Notes under the pieces: model-generated
Told to the model about the DNA's origin: nothing
Database searches by the model: none
Seen by the model: the letters and a program-made list of their open reading frames with translations, nothing else
Position numbers and translations under genes: made by a program
Shown here: piece after piece, positions 1 through 12,828 of the stretch
How positions within the stretch are numbered: position 1 is the stretch's first letter
Layout: each line of letters starts with the position of its first letter
Assembly: GCA_004335635.1 (NCBI GenBank)
Contig: QAXH01003307.1
Span: 1 to 41,456, forward strand
DNA: 41,456 bases
Direction: 5' to 3'
Origin: Chloromonas sp. AAM2
Taxonomy: Eukaryota > Chlorophyta > Chlorophyceae > Chlamydomonadales > Chlamydomonadaceae

Positions 1-142
1 CGGATGACATGGTGCTGTTCACATGGCGCGATGAAACATGCTGGTACTTGAGCACAATGCCCGGCGGTTTCTCTCGACACCATCTGCCTGCCTGTGTGTT
101 GCTTTCTAACACCCCATTGGATGTCTGTCCGGACCTTTGCAG

Positions 143-3100
143 GTGCACTTGTTCAAGAAGAGGACAGGGTCATAGGCAGCGTGCCATGGAAAGTGCATGG
201 AAAGGCAAGTGACACCAATTGTCATCCTACATTCAGACATCCTACACTCCAACAGTTTAGCCCGGGAAATCATGCTGCCTGCACACGAGTTGCATGCAAC
301 AGTTGAGATGGGCATGGGCGTGCAGCACCGGAGTTTTGCACAATCGCACACATTCTGGCAACCGAAAACGCATGCAGGGGTAGGCTGCATGGCGTTCTTG
401 CACTGCAGGTTTTGAAGGGACTATGTCTGTTGCTAATCTGGCCACATCAGCCGCTGAATTATCCTGTTTGTTTGGATATGCTTTGTGCAAACACCTGAAC
501 CTGCTTGCTTATTGTTGGTTGTGACACGCTCTGTCTGCAGTACATTCAGCACGTGGGCACCATCATCAGTTGGTTTATTCTGTTGGGCATGATTTCCGGA
601 CAAGCCTGTTTCCTGGCCAGTGAGTGGTGGCTTGCACTGTGGGCCAACTCCTCTGAGACCGAACAGAGAGAAGTCCGGTGCGTGACGGCCCTATTCCAAA
701 GCGTCAGGGGATTAGTAAAGCCTGCTGGCCGCCGGTAGGAACTGTCATTGCTTTTGGGTTTATATGTGATCAGGAGAGGGCTTTTTTAAAAGTTTTACTT
801 TTCAACTGCCGATCAGAATCATCAGCTCAGCTGCAGGGTCGGTCTATCTGATGCAGCAAACAAGCATTGGAAAATCTGTTGATCTTTCACTATCCTCGGC
901 GTTGTAGGTGGTTATGGGTGTACGGCCTGCTGACTGGCCTGGTGGTGGTGCTGGCGGTGACCCGCTCGCTGCTGTTCTTCGAGGCCAGTGTCAAGGCAGC
1001 CATGCGCATACACGACGAAAAGGCCATCACTGTTTTCAGGTTGGGGAAAACTCCCGGTCCGCTGCAGCACGACTCTTAGGACGGCTTTCTCACTTTACCT
1101 AAGCTGCCTGATGCAGGGGGAAAGCCCTACACGACCCACAGCACGCTCCAGCACATGACATGACACTGCGTAGGGTCGGCCAAACAAGTGGCGTGAGTAC
1201 TGACCACATTCACAGCAATAGCACACATTCTATCTAAACTCCGTCTACACTCAATCTGACCATGACCCGTTGAGAAAATGTGTGCATTTGTGCTTTGCCT
1301 GCCCTGGCTGGTTTGCAGGGCGCCTTTGTCTTTCTTCCACACCAACCCCGCTGGTCGCATTCTCAACAGGTAGGCACCATTTGACCAGTCGTGCTGGCAG
1401 GCGTTCAGCTGTGATTGATTGTTGGGCATTCAGCTGATGTAGCATCACTCTCACCCATGAGAGTGATCCTAGGTGTCCCTGTTGCTGTTGATGCGCTGCA
1501 GCCGCTTGTCCTGCTTTGAGTGCATTATGCTTGGTATGCATTGTTCAAATGTCACACACGCATACCATGTAATGTGCACAGGTTTAGCAAAGACTTGGGA
1601 CAGGTCGACGATCTACTGCCGGTCACCTTTTTTGACGCACTCCAGGTCAGTGTTTGGGTCTCCTTGGGCAAATCCAAACCTGGCCAAACACCGAGTTACT
1701 GTGAGATGCGTGACCACGACTGCACCTGGGACATCAACGGCTCTCATGACTATGCAGAAAGCAAATGGGAGAGCGTCGGGTCTTGCTGGCCAGCACTAGC
1801 TATTGTTGTGTTGGCCATGCCTTACGCTGTGCGACCACGTTATGCTGCTTTGCAGGTCGGTTTCCAGGTTGTGAGTGCCTTTGTGCTCGTGGCGATCGCT
1901 GTGCCCTTCATCCTGCCCGTGTTCCTCCCGCTGGCCATCATCTTCGTGTGGCTGAGGGCCCGCTACTTGCGCGCGTCAAGGGAGGTCAAGCGGTGGGAGG
2001 CAACGTCAAGGTGGGAGATGGGATGCATTCTGCTCCAGCCAGGCACACAGTAACCAGTTCAGAGTTACCGTCCTTTGGGAGTGCTCGTCAAGCCACGTGT
2101 CAAGTGCAGAGTGTACGCGGTCATGTGCAATTGTGTAACCGGCTACAGAACAAGCTGAGTGCATATTGTCGGCGAATTGTCTTGCAGTGATTGGTCTACA
2201 TGTGGGTTACCAACGTTTCTCGCTTCTTCACCCTGCCAAGCAAGCCCTGTCCTGTTGACACTGCAGATCTCCTGTGTTTGCAACCTTCAGCGCCACTCTC
2301 AAGGGCCTGCCCACCATTCGCGCATACAACGCCACACAGCGCTTCCAGGAGGTCTTCCTCAGCCACCTGTCCCTCAATGGCGCTTGGTACCACGCATTCC
2401 TCGGAGTGGCCAGGTGCGTCCAACAAGCTAGCATGTTTCCTCGCACAACCTCTTGCTCAGCACAAAACCTCACATTGGAATCTTCGTTTTAACGCTGTCT
2501 GTTCTTGTTGTCAGCTGGATGTTCAACCCGGGGTCCGGTTGAATTCAATCAGACTGCTGCTGTGCCTTTGACTGCCTCGCTGGCAGGTGGGTCGGCTTCC
2601 GTCTCGACATCATCAGTGCCTGCACCCTCCTGGCCGCCGCTCTGCTAGCCATGGCCACTCGGGGATCGGTGCAGCCCGCACTGCTAGCGCTAGCGCTCAC
2701 TCACGTTCTGCAGCTCACCGGCTTCATGCAGTGGTTCGTAAGACAGGTGGGAGCCTGCACAGCAGACCTCAATTGTGATACCAAGACAACCACCTGAGTG
2801 CGGTTTTCTGAGAGTGTAGAAGTTGGCCCACAGGCACAGCCAGCCCACTTGAGCATAGAAATGCACCTGCCCATGTGCCTGCCTCTAGGACGTACGTTTA
2901 GGTGCACACGTCCTGGCCTGGTGTCTGCTCTATATGTTGATCATATCGTGCTAGGGACCCTTGTGGACACTAGAGTGTCCACAAACACAAACGAAACGTT
3001 GCTGCTTTCATGAATCTCCATGCAGACTGCCGAGGTTGAGAACATCATGACCTCCATGGAGCGCATGTTGGAGTACACTTCCCTGCCTCAGGAGCCGCCG

Positions 3101-5957
3101 CTGGTGGCGGAGGGGGGCAGGGCACCGCCCGAGGGATGGCCTAAGTCAGGTGAGGAGACTGGGATTATTGGACAAGATGAATAGGTTGAACAATCTCGTT
3201 GATTCAGTTGACACTTTGATGGGACGCGTAATGTGGACACCAGCAGCGGTTGATGGCACAAGACGGAATGTAATGGGGTTGCTAGGGTACTTGGCCAACT
3301 GGTCTTTGCAGCAAGCTGGCTGCTGCCGGAGGGACAAGTTGGGTACGCCAGCCCTGTACAAAATGATGACGTAGTCGGCGAGCTGAATTTCCCTCCTTTT
3401 TGGTACTTACTTTTGGAATGACCCAAGGCTGCTGCTGCCGCGTGCTTCCTGGCAATGCCATCGGGCAAGGCCATCCATGTCTGGCACACGCGGGCATCAT
3501 GTCCTTGTTGTGGTATCCCGATGCACACAGGCGCGCTGGAGTACCAGTCGGTGACGGCCGTCTACCGCCCTGGCCTGCAGCCAGTGCTCGTGGACATATC
3601 GTTCAAGCTCGAGGTGGGTTTAGGAATGTAAAAACATCTGGCTCGGTTGTTACAGATTGGCGCGTTTCAGCACCTGCTGTTCGTATGATTGGCTGATCAT
3701 CATCATCATCATTACATAGCTTCTCATGGTTCAACCTACGGTACCGCAGGACCAACCAGCTAGGCGCTCAGCAGCAGCCAACATCCCCATCCTAAGCAAA
3801 GCATGGGCATGGTGCCCCCAAAAAACATGCACATGCAAGATTCAGGGTCCTCGGGAAGGATGAATGGCTGATGACAGTGGTCAATTGCTCCTCGTCATGG
3901 ACGCCTCGATTACACTCCACCTGATTGCGCTCAAACCAGGTTCAAAAAGAAAGCAACAGAGCATGCCCTTGAGGCATTCCATTTCCAAAGACGACCTCAT
4001 GCTGTGTGTTTGATGCGTGCACGTGTGTGCAGGGGGGTTGCAGTTGTGGTGTGGTGGGCCGCACCGGAAGCGGCAAGAGCTCCCTGATGCTCACCCTGTT
4101 CCGTCTGATCCCCGTCACCAGCGGCACCATTCTGCTGGACTCGCTGGACACCGCACACATGGGGCTGGATGCGCTCAGGAAGCAGCTGGCAATCATCCCA
4201 CAGGTGGGGACACGCAAAGACAGGGAGATGCAAAGGCAGTAAGGCACCAAAGCATCCCGGAATCGTTACAATGTGCTGACATGTTGCTGTTTTGTTCTTG
4301 CCCTGATCTGATCCGAGTTAGGAACCCAGTGGCTCACATGACCATGCAGGCAGATAGCGTTGCCAGAAGGGCGGCCAGTAAGCTTATTGTTCCGGGAGGG
4401 TTGCTGTTTTACGCGGCGCTGGTGCTGTACTGGTGTGCAGGACCCGGGAACGTGATGATGATGATGAAAATGAATTGATTCCAAAGAAGAAGCAAAAACT
4501 GCTCACACGGTGCTGCTGGCATTGTACTGCTGTGCAGGACCCGGTATTGTTCAGCGGCACTGTGCGCGGCAACCTCGACCCCTGGGACTTGCACCCGGTG
4601 AGAAGCCTGTGTATGGCTGGTGAAGGCTGGTCCAGGCCGTGTACTGTATTGTCGCACCGCATGGTGCAGCTTGCCTTGCAACAATATGCCAGGGGCAGGG
4701 AAGGACTGGTCCAGGCCGTGTTCTGTAATAATTTTCGTTATGGTCAGGGTTATACCCCCTATGGGGGGCGCGTAAAAAGTCGTATTCCAGTTTATGGGGC
4801 ACTCTACTGGGCAGCCGTAAAACGATGAGCCGAAAGGGAAGCCTGTGCCCTGACCACTGTACCGGCAAATCAGCATTGAAAGATGGCCGTTCTCGCGGAA
4901 TCTGCCTGGTTTGGGGGCCCAGCCCGACCTGCGCACCAAACTTCGCTTGCTTGTGGCGCTTGAGCGTACACACCATGCTTCTGCTCACTAAGAGTACAAG
5001 AGATGATGCGTCTCCTGGCATGTTTAGAATTTTAAGGCCCATGCAACAGATGTCAAAGTCTGAAGCCGACGGGATCAGTCCATCAGCCTGCCAAGCAGGA
5101 GGATATGCCGCAGCTCTTGAGCCTAGCTCTTCAGCCCATAAAGTGTCAAATCCGTCAAATGGAGCCCGTAAACAAAAGTATTTCCGGTATAACTCTGGTT
5201 ATAGTGCAGCTTGCCTTGCAACAATGTATCAGGTCAGGTGAACCTTGCGTTTTGTGGAATAAGGGTTTGGCAGATAGGATGAGCTGTAATCATGTGTGTG
5301 CTCGTTTCCCTTGCAGGATGATGCTCTGTGGCGGGCTCTGTCTGCTGCGAAGCTTCAGTCCGTGATCGCCGCAGCGGGGGGTCTGGCGGCACGCATGGCT
5401 GAAGCGGGGGATAACCTGTCGGTGGGCCAGAGGCAACTGTTCTGCCTCGCAAGGTGAGGGACCAGGGGGCAGCATTGTCGGTTGCAGGTCGCAGGCTGTG
5501 CCGCACATCTGAGTGGAGAGGCAACGCCCTGCGCTCAGTGATCAGGTTATGACTAGAATTGCCTTCTGCGGGTCGTTGAATCTAGTTTGAGAGTATGTGA
5601 ATGTGTACAGATGGTGCTGCATTAACCTGTGTGCTTTTGCAATCTCGCAGAGCTCTGCTGCAGCGTGCTAAGGTGTTGGCCCTCGATGAGGCAACGGCAA
5701 ACGTGGACCGGGGCACGGACGCGCTGATCCAAGGCGCACTGCGGGAGTTTGCACACGAGGAAGGGCGCGTGCTGCTGGTGATTGCGCACAGAATTGACAC
5801 CATTATGGACACGGATAGGCTACTTGTACTGAACCAGGGGCGGCTGGTGGAGCAGGGTGAACCTCAGGAGCTGGCAGGCAGGCAGGGGGGCATGTTTGCA
5901 GGGATGGTGGCTGCAGCACAGGCAGCACACGCAGCGTCTGCTGTGCCAAGCAGCTGA
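143..5957 (+). CDS. ABCC (MRP)-type ABC transporter, C-terminal half, 5' truncated
   Basis: ATP-driven membrane exporter of the ABCC family, which typically moves glutathione or other organic-anion conjugates; the substrate cannot be read here. Exons by splice phase: 143-204, 541-677, 908-1039, 1319-1369, 1582-1645, 1856-2010, 2267-2413, 2587-2746, 3026-3149, 3531-3613, 4033-4203, 4538-4597, 5317-5453, 5651-5957, giving 595 residues. The first exon carries the linker before the second transmembrane domain (EEDRVIGSVPWKVHGK). Hydrophobic segments follow in the exons at 541, 908, 1856 and 2587, with the ABCC-like FFHTNPAGRILNRFSKDL in between. The nucleotide-binding domain has Walker A GRTGSGKSS (4033 exon), Q-loop IIPQDPVLFSGT across an exon junction, signature LSVGQ (5317 exon), Walker B VLALDEATANVD and H-loop IAHR (last exon). 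All exon phases agree. The N-terminal half lies outside the window. Confidence 0.93.
205..540 (+). other. GC-AG intron in the ABCC gene
   Basis: The exon ends AAAG and is followed by GCAAGT, the canonical donor except for C at intron position 2. The acceptor is CTGTCTGCAG at 531-540. Using this GC donor joins WKVHGK to YIQHVG in frame, as expected for the ABCC linker. The nearby GT at 209-210 would break the downstream frame. Confidence 0.75.
4598..5316 (+). repeat. 719-bp ABCC intron with internal direct repeats
   Basis: An identical 22-bp sequence (beginning GTGCAGCTTGCCTTGC) occurs at 4664-4685 and 5204-5225. A shorter GGCTGGTCCAGGCCGTGT-like unit occurs near 4626 and, as a close variant, near 4697. 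A CCCCCTATGGGGGG palindrome lies near 4757. The preceding intron contains a GAT microsatellite near 4453 and, near 4430-4445, a decoy copy of the true 3' splice site (TGTGCAGGACCCGG). These look like local duplications; no coding content is seen. Confidence 0.55.
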
Positions 5958-7059
5958 GTCTTGTTTTCGACACTGATTCTGTTTCTTTTTTTAAGCTGCC
6001 CTGTATTTGGCATGCTGTCGCCCAGGGAAGCATGTGGATGGCCTAGGGACAGCAGCTGCTGGTTTTATTTAATTATGTGCATACAAGCTTGCATACACGG
6101 CATCAAGCGCTGGCTTGCTATCAGAATGGGAGCTTGAACAATGGGGGGTTTTCCTTCGTCACGATTCAAGCATGCTTGCTTGGTGCAGCGTCTTCAGGAT
6201 TGATTTCAGTGCGCCTGATGAGTGTGACCGCTTCACAATATGCCTTATGAGATTTGTTCATGCTTCCTAGTGACCGACTCGCACAGACCACAGGCTAGAC
6301 TTGATTCACCATGTCGAACTTCTGATCGCAATAATGTGGCTGTCTTTTGCCTAGAATTCATTGATCCTGGGTTATCACCCGAGACACCCAGGACTGGCCG
6401 CCAGCAACATGAGAAGGACGTCAGTCAGGGGTGCTCCAGACATCTTCATGATTTATATTCTGTCTGGCCCGATATGATTGGCAGGCAGCAGTCCTGGTGG
6501 GCCGCATGCACTGAATGCAAGGCATGTTTGAAAAGAGTTTGCAGCAGGGGAAGCAATTTCATAAGGGTTGAGGAAGAGCTGCAACTGCTGTGGAGAGGGG
6601 ACAACAAACGCTGCTTAGGCATAGGATGCTGTTGCCATGCTGTAGTTGCAACCGTGCTTGTGGTTGTAGTGTCTTGGCAAATATCACACCCACGCGCTTA
6701 CAAGAGCTGCTTGTAAAGACAGCAGCAGCAAGCGAGTGAGGCATCTCTGTGCCCTGTCAGCAGCACCTGCATCACACACGCCAGGCATCGCCGTGCGTGT
6801 CAGCAATGCAGCTGCTGCCTGTTGCTGGGCCACCCTGGCCGAAGCCCAAAACCCAGCATGGACAGCGCGGTACGCATGGTCAAACATGGTAACGGCGATC
6901 GTAGCTGTGGTACCTGTCCTGCCCACATGGCAGATGCATTTGCACGAGCAACCAACCTCAAGGATGGTGTGCCTAGGCATGGCTTGTGATATGCAGTGTG
7001 CAACAACCAGTAACTCAACTGATCTGTCTGGCAATAACCAAAAATACTTTGATTTTCAG
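5958..7059. other. 3' flank of the ABCC gene, no gene recognised
   Basis: No reading frame here shows a recognisable family or a consistent splice structure. A TGTAA at 6712-6716, the polyadenylation signal used by Chlamydomonas-type algae, could end a long ABCC 3' UTR of about 755 nt. That is an inference from a 5-base motif. Confidence 0.35.
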
Positions 7060-7960
7060 GGCGCAGCAGGCACTGCTGATGTCTAACGATGCCGTCGCAG
7101 TCATGGACCAAGGTCATGCGCTGGGTGAGGATAACCTTTGGCCTGCAAGATCCAGCCAGGCATGGGCGCGATTGGTGTAAGGAGGCCAAGTAAGGTGAAC
7201 GGTAGTTCTTCTGGAGGCGGACATCAGGTTTGGGGCTTAAGGCAGGCAAGCACACATGCATCACGTACCAGGAACATCTCTGTCATCGATGTCACAAAGC
7301 GTGCCTCGAATTGAGGCCCTTCTGAGCATGGAGAGGTGGCTTCGCTCAACATCGAGCGTGGGCGAGACAGTGCTGATGCCGCTGGACAAGAAGAACCCAA
7401 CCCCCATAAGAGGCCGGCAGACTCTAGCGCCTACCCATCTGGAACGAGTTTGATAAGTTTAGGGCGAATAATCCGCTGCATAAGCAGTGGGGCTTGTTGC
7501 TGGACCGGCTGTGCGCGGTTGGCGCAGACTCCGAGGAATCGTGGCGTCGACTGGAATCTGAATTGACACCCGAAGCAGTTGCGATGCTAGCATCGTGAGA
7601 CACGCAAAGGCCGACATTACCTGTTCCTACGCCCAGAATGGGCAGACAAGGATGGATTCCACGACGGTGCCAGGAACGAGCGCCAAATTGGACGTGGATT
7701 TCAAAAGCCTGTGCAGTACAGGCACGCGTGGAGTCCTTGTGGTGGCGCCTTCCACAGACAAGCAATGGCTGTTGGGCCGTGCACCGTGGGACGAAGGTGT
7801 GCAGCTGCAGGAGATCCCTCGGGAGCTGCTGGAGCGAGTGGCTACTGCCAAGCACACCCAGAGAGTGAGGGCTGAGGAATCAGGGGCCAAGCATCCTCGG
7901 TCCCTGGCCCCCTGCCCTCCAGTACCTGCGCATCATCCTTGGACAACGTGCAGCGCTTGC
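7060..7960 (+). pseudogene. Frame-broken coding-like region with a haem-peroxidase-like motif
   Basis: A well-bounded exon-like segment sits at 7060-7124 (acceptor GATTTTCAG, donor GTGAGG; reads AQQALLMSNDAVAVMDQG). At 7336 one frame reads VASLNIERGRD, which resembles the LNIQRGRD motif of animal-type haem peroxidases. From 7428 the adjacent frame reads LPIWNEFDKFRANNP and stays open to a stop at 7596-7598; in that family a short LPxYNEFR-like stretch follows the motif. The two frames differ by one missing base, or an undetected intron lies between them, and no GT-AG pair of the right phase is visible. A further open frame runs from about 7595 into the 7900s (TRGVLVVAPSTDKQWLLGR) without a recognised family. 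The proximal-histidine region of peroxidases was not found. It may be a decayed gene, a gene with an assembly indel, or a chance motif. Confidence 0.3.
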
Positions 7961-8097
7961 TTCGACTGCTGTGCAAGGCGAGGATCCATAACGGTTCAAG
8001 AGCTTCTGTTCAAGTGTACTGAGATGTCAAGACATGTTTAATGGTACGCAAGAGTTTGGAACACATGTGCAACGCAGCGTTGACCACAAAGGATGGT

Positions 8098-8113
8098 GGT
8101 GTTGAAAAACACC
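8098..8113 (-). terminator. Histone mRNA 3' stem-loop
   Basis: On the minus strand, 43 bases after the H3 stop, the sequence reads GGTGTTTTTCAACACC. This is a perfect 6-bp stem with a TTTC loop, matching the conserved histone pre-mRNA processing hairpin (GG, six-base stem, UUUC loop, CC end). It marks the gene as replication-dependent with a non-polyadenylated transcript, as known for animal and volvocine core histones. Confidence 0.88.
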
Positions 8114-8156
8114 GGTTTTGTTGTGTGCCAGATGGTGGGTTGCCAGAGTAGGCCGC

Positions 8157-9516
<1,360 letters not shown>

Positions 9517-12500
9517 CTAAACGGCCGCTGAGTTATCCATTGCAGTGTCCATGGGGCCTGCATCAGAGGGCTGCTCGGCAGGCTGCTTCCCATTGCCGGC
9601 CGCGGGCGCAAGGGCGGGCCTTAGGCGGTCCAGGGCCGCAGCCGCCTCCTTATTCACGGGCTCAAGCCGCAGCACCTGCACGTGTATGGTTGCACAGGTA
9701 TGTATGTGTTGGTATGTGTGTACATGCCTTAGCTAGACGTGTGTCCATGTGCGAGCAGTGCGTGCGACCTTAGATAGAGGAACAAGCATTCAATTGATTG
9801 CAGCAACCCTTGTCGTGTCATGCATGTAAAGCACAATGAAGAAGAAAAGCGAAGCAATTGCCAGCATTGGCAAACTGGAAAAAGTTTATGGCTGAACATG
9901 TGCGTGACGAACTGCGGCCCATTGTGTGAACTGCATCATTGCTCGAGCTAGAGACACATGCATAGATGGTCATTGCTCGAGCTAAAGACAGATGCATGAA
10001 TGGTCATCGCTGGTACCCAGCACCTCGGCAGGCATAGGATGCAATTTCAACCAATCAACAGTCCTGAACCAGCCAAGCTCGGTCTCAACTGTCACAATAA
10101 AGGAGTAGGTGAGCGAATAGAGCATTCGCCAGCAAAGGAAGCATTGTACAGTACACACATCGCGCTGTGCTACACCCACCTGTGTGTAATCCTCACACGC
10201 TTGGTCGGCCTGCCCCAACCCTTCATACGCTGCTGCGCGGCGAAGAAACGCCTTGACATGGCCTGCGTCCATACTGAGCACCTGGACACAGGTCGCACAA
10301 CAAAGGGATGTGCGGGTGAAACACGCAGCATCGCAGGATGCAAAACCCGTTATGAAGTGGAACCGACCTGCAGCTCAGCTGTTGTTGGTAACCATACATT
10401 GAAGGATTCCTCGCAGCTCAGGACGCGGCAGCTGCTGCCTGGCGGGGCATTACAGGCAGCAGCGAATGAGCAGGCAGCCATTCGGTAGGCACGCGCCACC
10501 CATCATTCAGTAGGCAGCGCCCCACCCATAGCGCACCTGGTCGCAGTCCCGCACGGCCTCCTGCAGTTTGCCCAGTTTGAGGTGCGCCAGCGCTCTGTTG
10601 CTGCAGGCCGCCAGCATGTCAGGTTCCAGCTCCAGTGCCTGGCTGTAGCGCTCCACCGCGCCCTGCCAGTCGCCCCGCTTCACTGCGTCATTGCCTAGCT
10701 CCTTGGCGGCCTCAGCAGCGGTCTGAAGGGCAATAACACGAGAGATGCAAGACAGCAGTAAGGAAACGGAGCGAGAGTGGAGAGGATTGAACGCTTTCTG
10801 TTGGATATGTCAAAAGGTCGCGCAAAAATGCGTGATTTGTTTGCTGTTGGCAGGGAGTATGGAAGCTTCCTCTCAGAGGCTTGGTGACCTGGCCGTCTGC
10901 CTCCTCAACGACCTGTCCCTTGCTTGCACTCGAACGCACCATTGCCTTCTTGGCAGGGGTCGCCGTTGCCGTGCCAGCTGAAGGAAGCGCGTTGCCGCCA
11001 CGCCCGGGCGCCTGGGAATTCTGCACCAGCGTCTTCATTTCTGATGAAAGGTCTGCTGCTTCGCGCCTGTTTGCCAAGCGCTTTGCGTCCTGGACCCAAG
11101 CAGCGCTGCTCGACATCTCCGAAATGTCAAAGTCCAGTCGGTCGAATCGGTCGTCATCATCAAAGATGCGCGCGATGAACGCATCGCCGCGCACCTACGC
11201 AGCACATAAAGTCGTGTCAAAATTGAAACCGACATATCAGCATGCCTGTATCTGTTTACTGCTGTGCTGTGCCTTGCAAACGTCCTTGCTACCAGGGCTG
11301 TGCTGAACGCGTGGCTGAGGAGGGCCCCCAGCCAACCATCATTAGCCCAGGTTTATAACTGCAACAAGCAAACCTTGAAGGTTGGCTGTGCTTCAACATT
11401 GTCATAAAAAGTGTGTTAGCCAGTGCGTTGCAATTTGTAACATCGTAACCGTTACCCTTACTCCATGTTAGCAGCTGCGGTTTGGAAGTCTTGCCACACG
11501 TTGTGGGCTGGGACGCTGTGCAATCCAGGCGGCGTTGTGGGCTGGGGGATAGCAGAGTGCAGATGTATGAGGTATGCACCATACCAGGCAACCGAATTAC
11601 ATGACCATGATCGCCATAGCCGTGCCTGCCACCGACCTGTATGAGCTTCCCGCAGCACTCCGCTATCCCTGAGGCGCGCGGATTGAAGGGCAGCTGCTTG
11701 GCCTGCGCCTGGTCGTCGGTGTATAGGTTCACACCCACGTGCCCCACGTCCCGGTGGTTGGGCAACAGACAGATGTTCTCAACCTGTGATGAGCACAAGG
11801 AGCAAGCACACGCGCACACAGGCGTCCAGCATATTCTTGGTCGGGACACCCTCACATTCGTCGGATGCAAGGCACCAAACCAGCATGAGTTTTCGCAGCT
11901 AACCAGGTTGGTTTGCTTGCTATTTGATCGAACCAAACAAAGATAATAAAGGCCAGAAAACGGCACTGGCAAAGCAGTCATCCCAACAAGCAAAGCAACA
12001 ACCGGAGAAAGGCAGATATTCATGTCGCTTTGTTGAGCCACCAGAAAGCGTTAGAACAGGCGACAGCCTGCAGGTAGCCCTGTGAACATGCAGTTTGTGT
12101 TGCTGACTTTCCAGGTTTGCAGGCCGCTTCCTGGCATCTTCCCTCCTACCTCTGCTCGCAGCCAAGATGATAATTGCAGCACTGAAGAGCCCTGCTTTCC
12201 CTCACCATTTGCAGGTCGGCTGCCATGTTGAGCATATTTGCGTCCACTTTGTGGGCATCTTCGCCCAGCTGAGCTAGCAGCGCCTGTTGGCCGAGTGCAA
12301 GTGCGAGGATGATGATGGAATCAGTCCAGGCGTGCCGAGAAAGGGCAACCTTGGCAGACCCATCTGGGCTATGATGCCCAGCCTATCAGCGTTTGCAACA
12401 CATTTTGGGTGTAGTCCCTGGTCTGACAAAAGGATGTGTCCATTTGAGATCATTTGGGACTTCGCAGACCCAGAGAGCAACGTCCCGGACATGCACAGTG

Positions 12501-12828
12501 GGTGTTCAGATCCAATGTTTGCGTCATACCGATGGCTGTCTGCTTTCGCCTGTTGTTTGGTGAACTCAGGCAGCTTGTAGCATCTTATTTGAATACCAGA
12601 AACACATGGGCTACGCAAGTATGACGTGGCAAGACTGACCTGTTTTTTCGCCTCCTTCTGGCTGGCTGACATTCCCTCAGAAGTGAAGTGCTGCTTGAGA
12701 CGGTCCAAGAGGCATTCCACCTCCTTGCCTTCTGGTATTTCCAAGGTCCGCTGCTCGATTGGCTCCGACCTGCCAGGCATGGGACCCAGGCAAGCATCCT
12801 GTGTGTGCTTAACCGTTGTGCATGACAT
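9517..12828 (-). CDS. TPR-domain protein with unrecognised N-terminal domain
   Basis: Seven phase-0 exons: 12828-12640, 12283-12206, 11783-11637, 11194-10889, 10722-10537, 10281-10180, 9675-9517, giving 388 residues. Residues ~1-90 are charged and helical. Residues ~90-170 form a domain with VGHVGVNLYTDDQAQAKQLP, then GDAFIARIFDDDDRFDRLDF, which I cannot assign to a named family. Residues ~241-340 are three tetratricopeptide repeats (KELGNDAVKRGDWQGAVERY; NRALAHLKLGKLQEAVRDCD; RRAAAYEGLGQADQACEDY), of the type that bind Hsp70/Hsp90 C-termini or scaffold assembly factors. The tail is Ala/Pro-rich. The ATG at 12828 is the first in this frame (context CAAACATGTC); an additional upstream exon is possible. 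A co-chaperone or assembly-factor role is inference from the TPR type only. Confidence 0.85.
9937..10004. repeat. 34-bp tandem duplication
   Basis: Two adjacent 34-bp units beginning CATTGCTCGAGCTA (9937-9970 and 9971-10004), differing at a few positions. They lie inside the last intron of the TPR gene (10179-9676). Confidence 0.75.

Noticed and set aside
3690..3715. TCA microsatellite near 3696, examined as a possible element end
   Set aside because: Simple repeat only, with no flanking structure.
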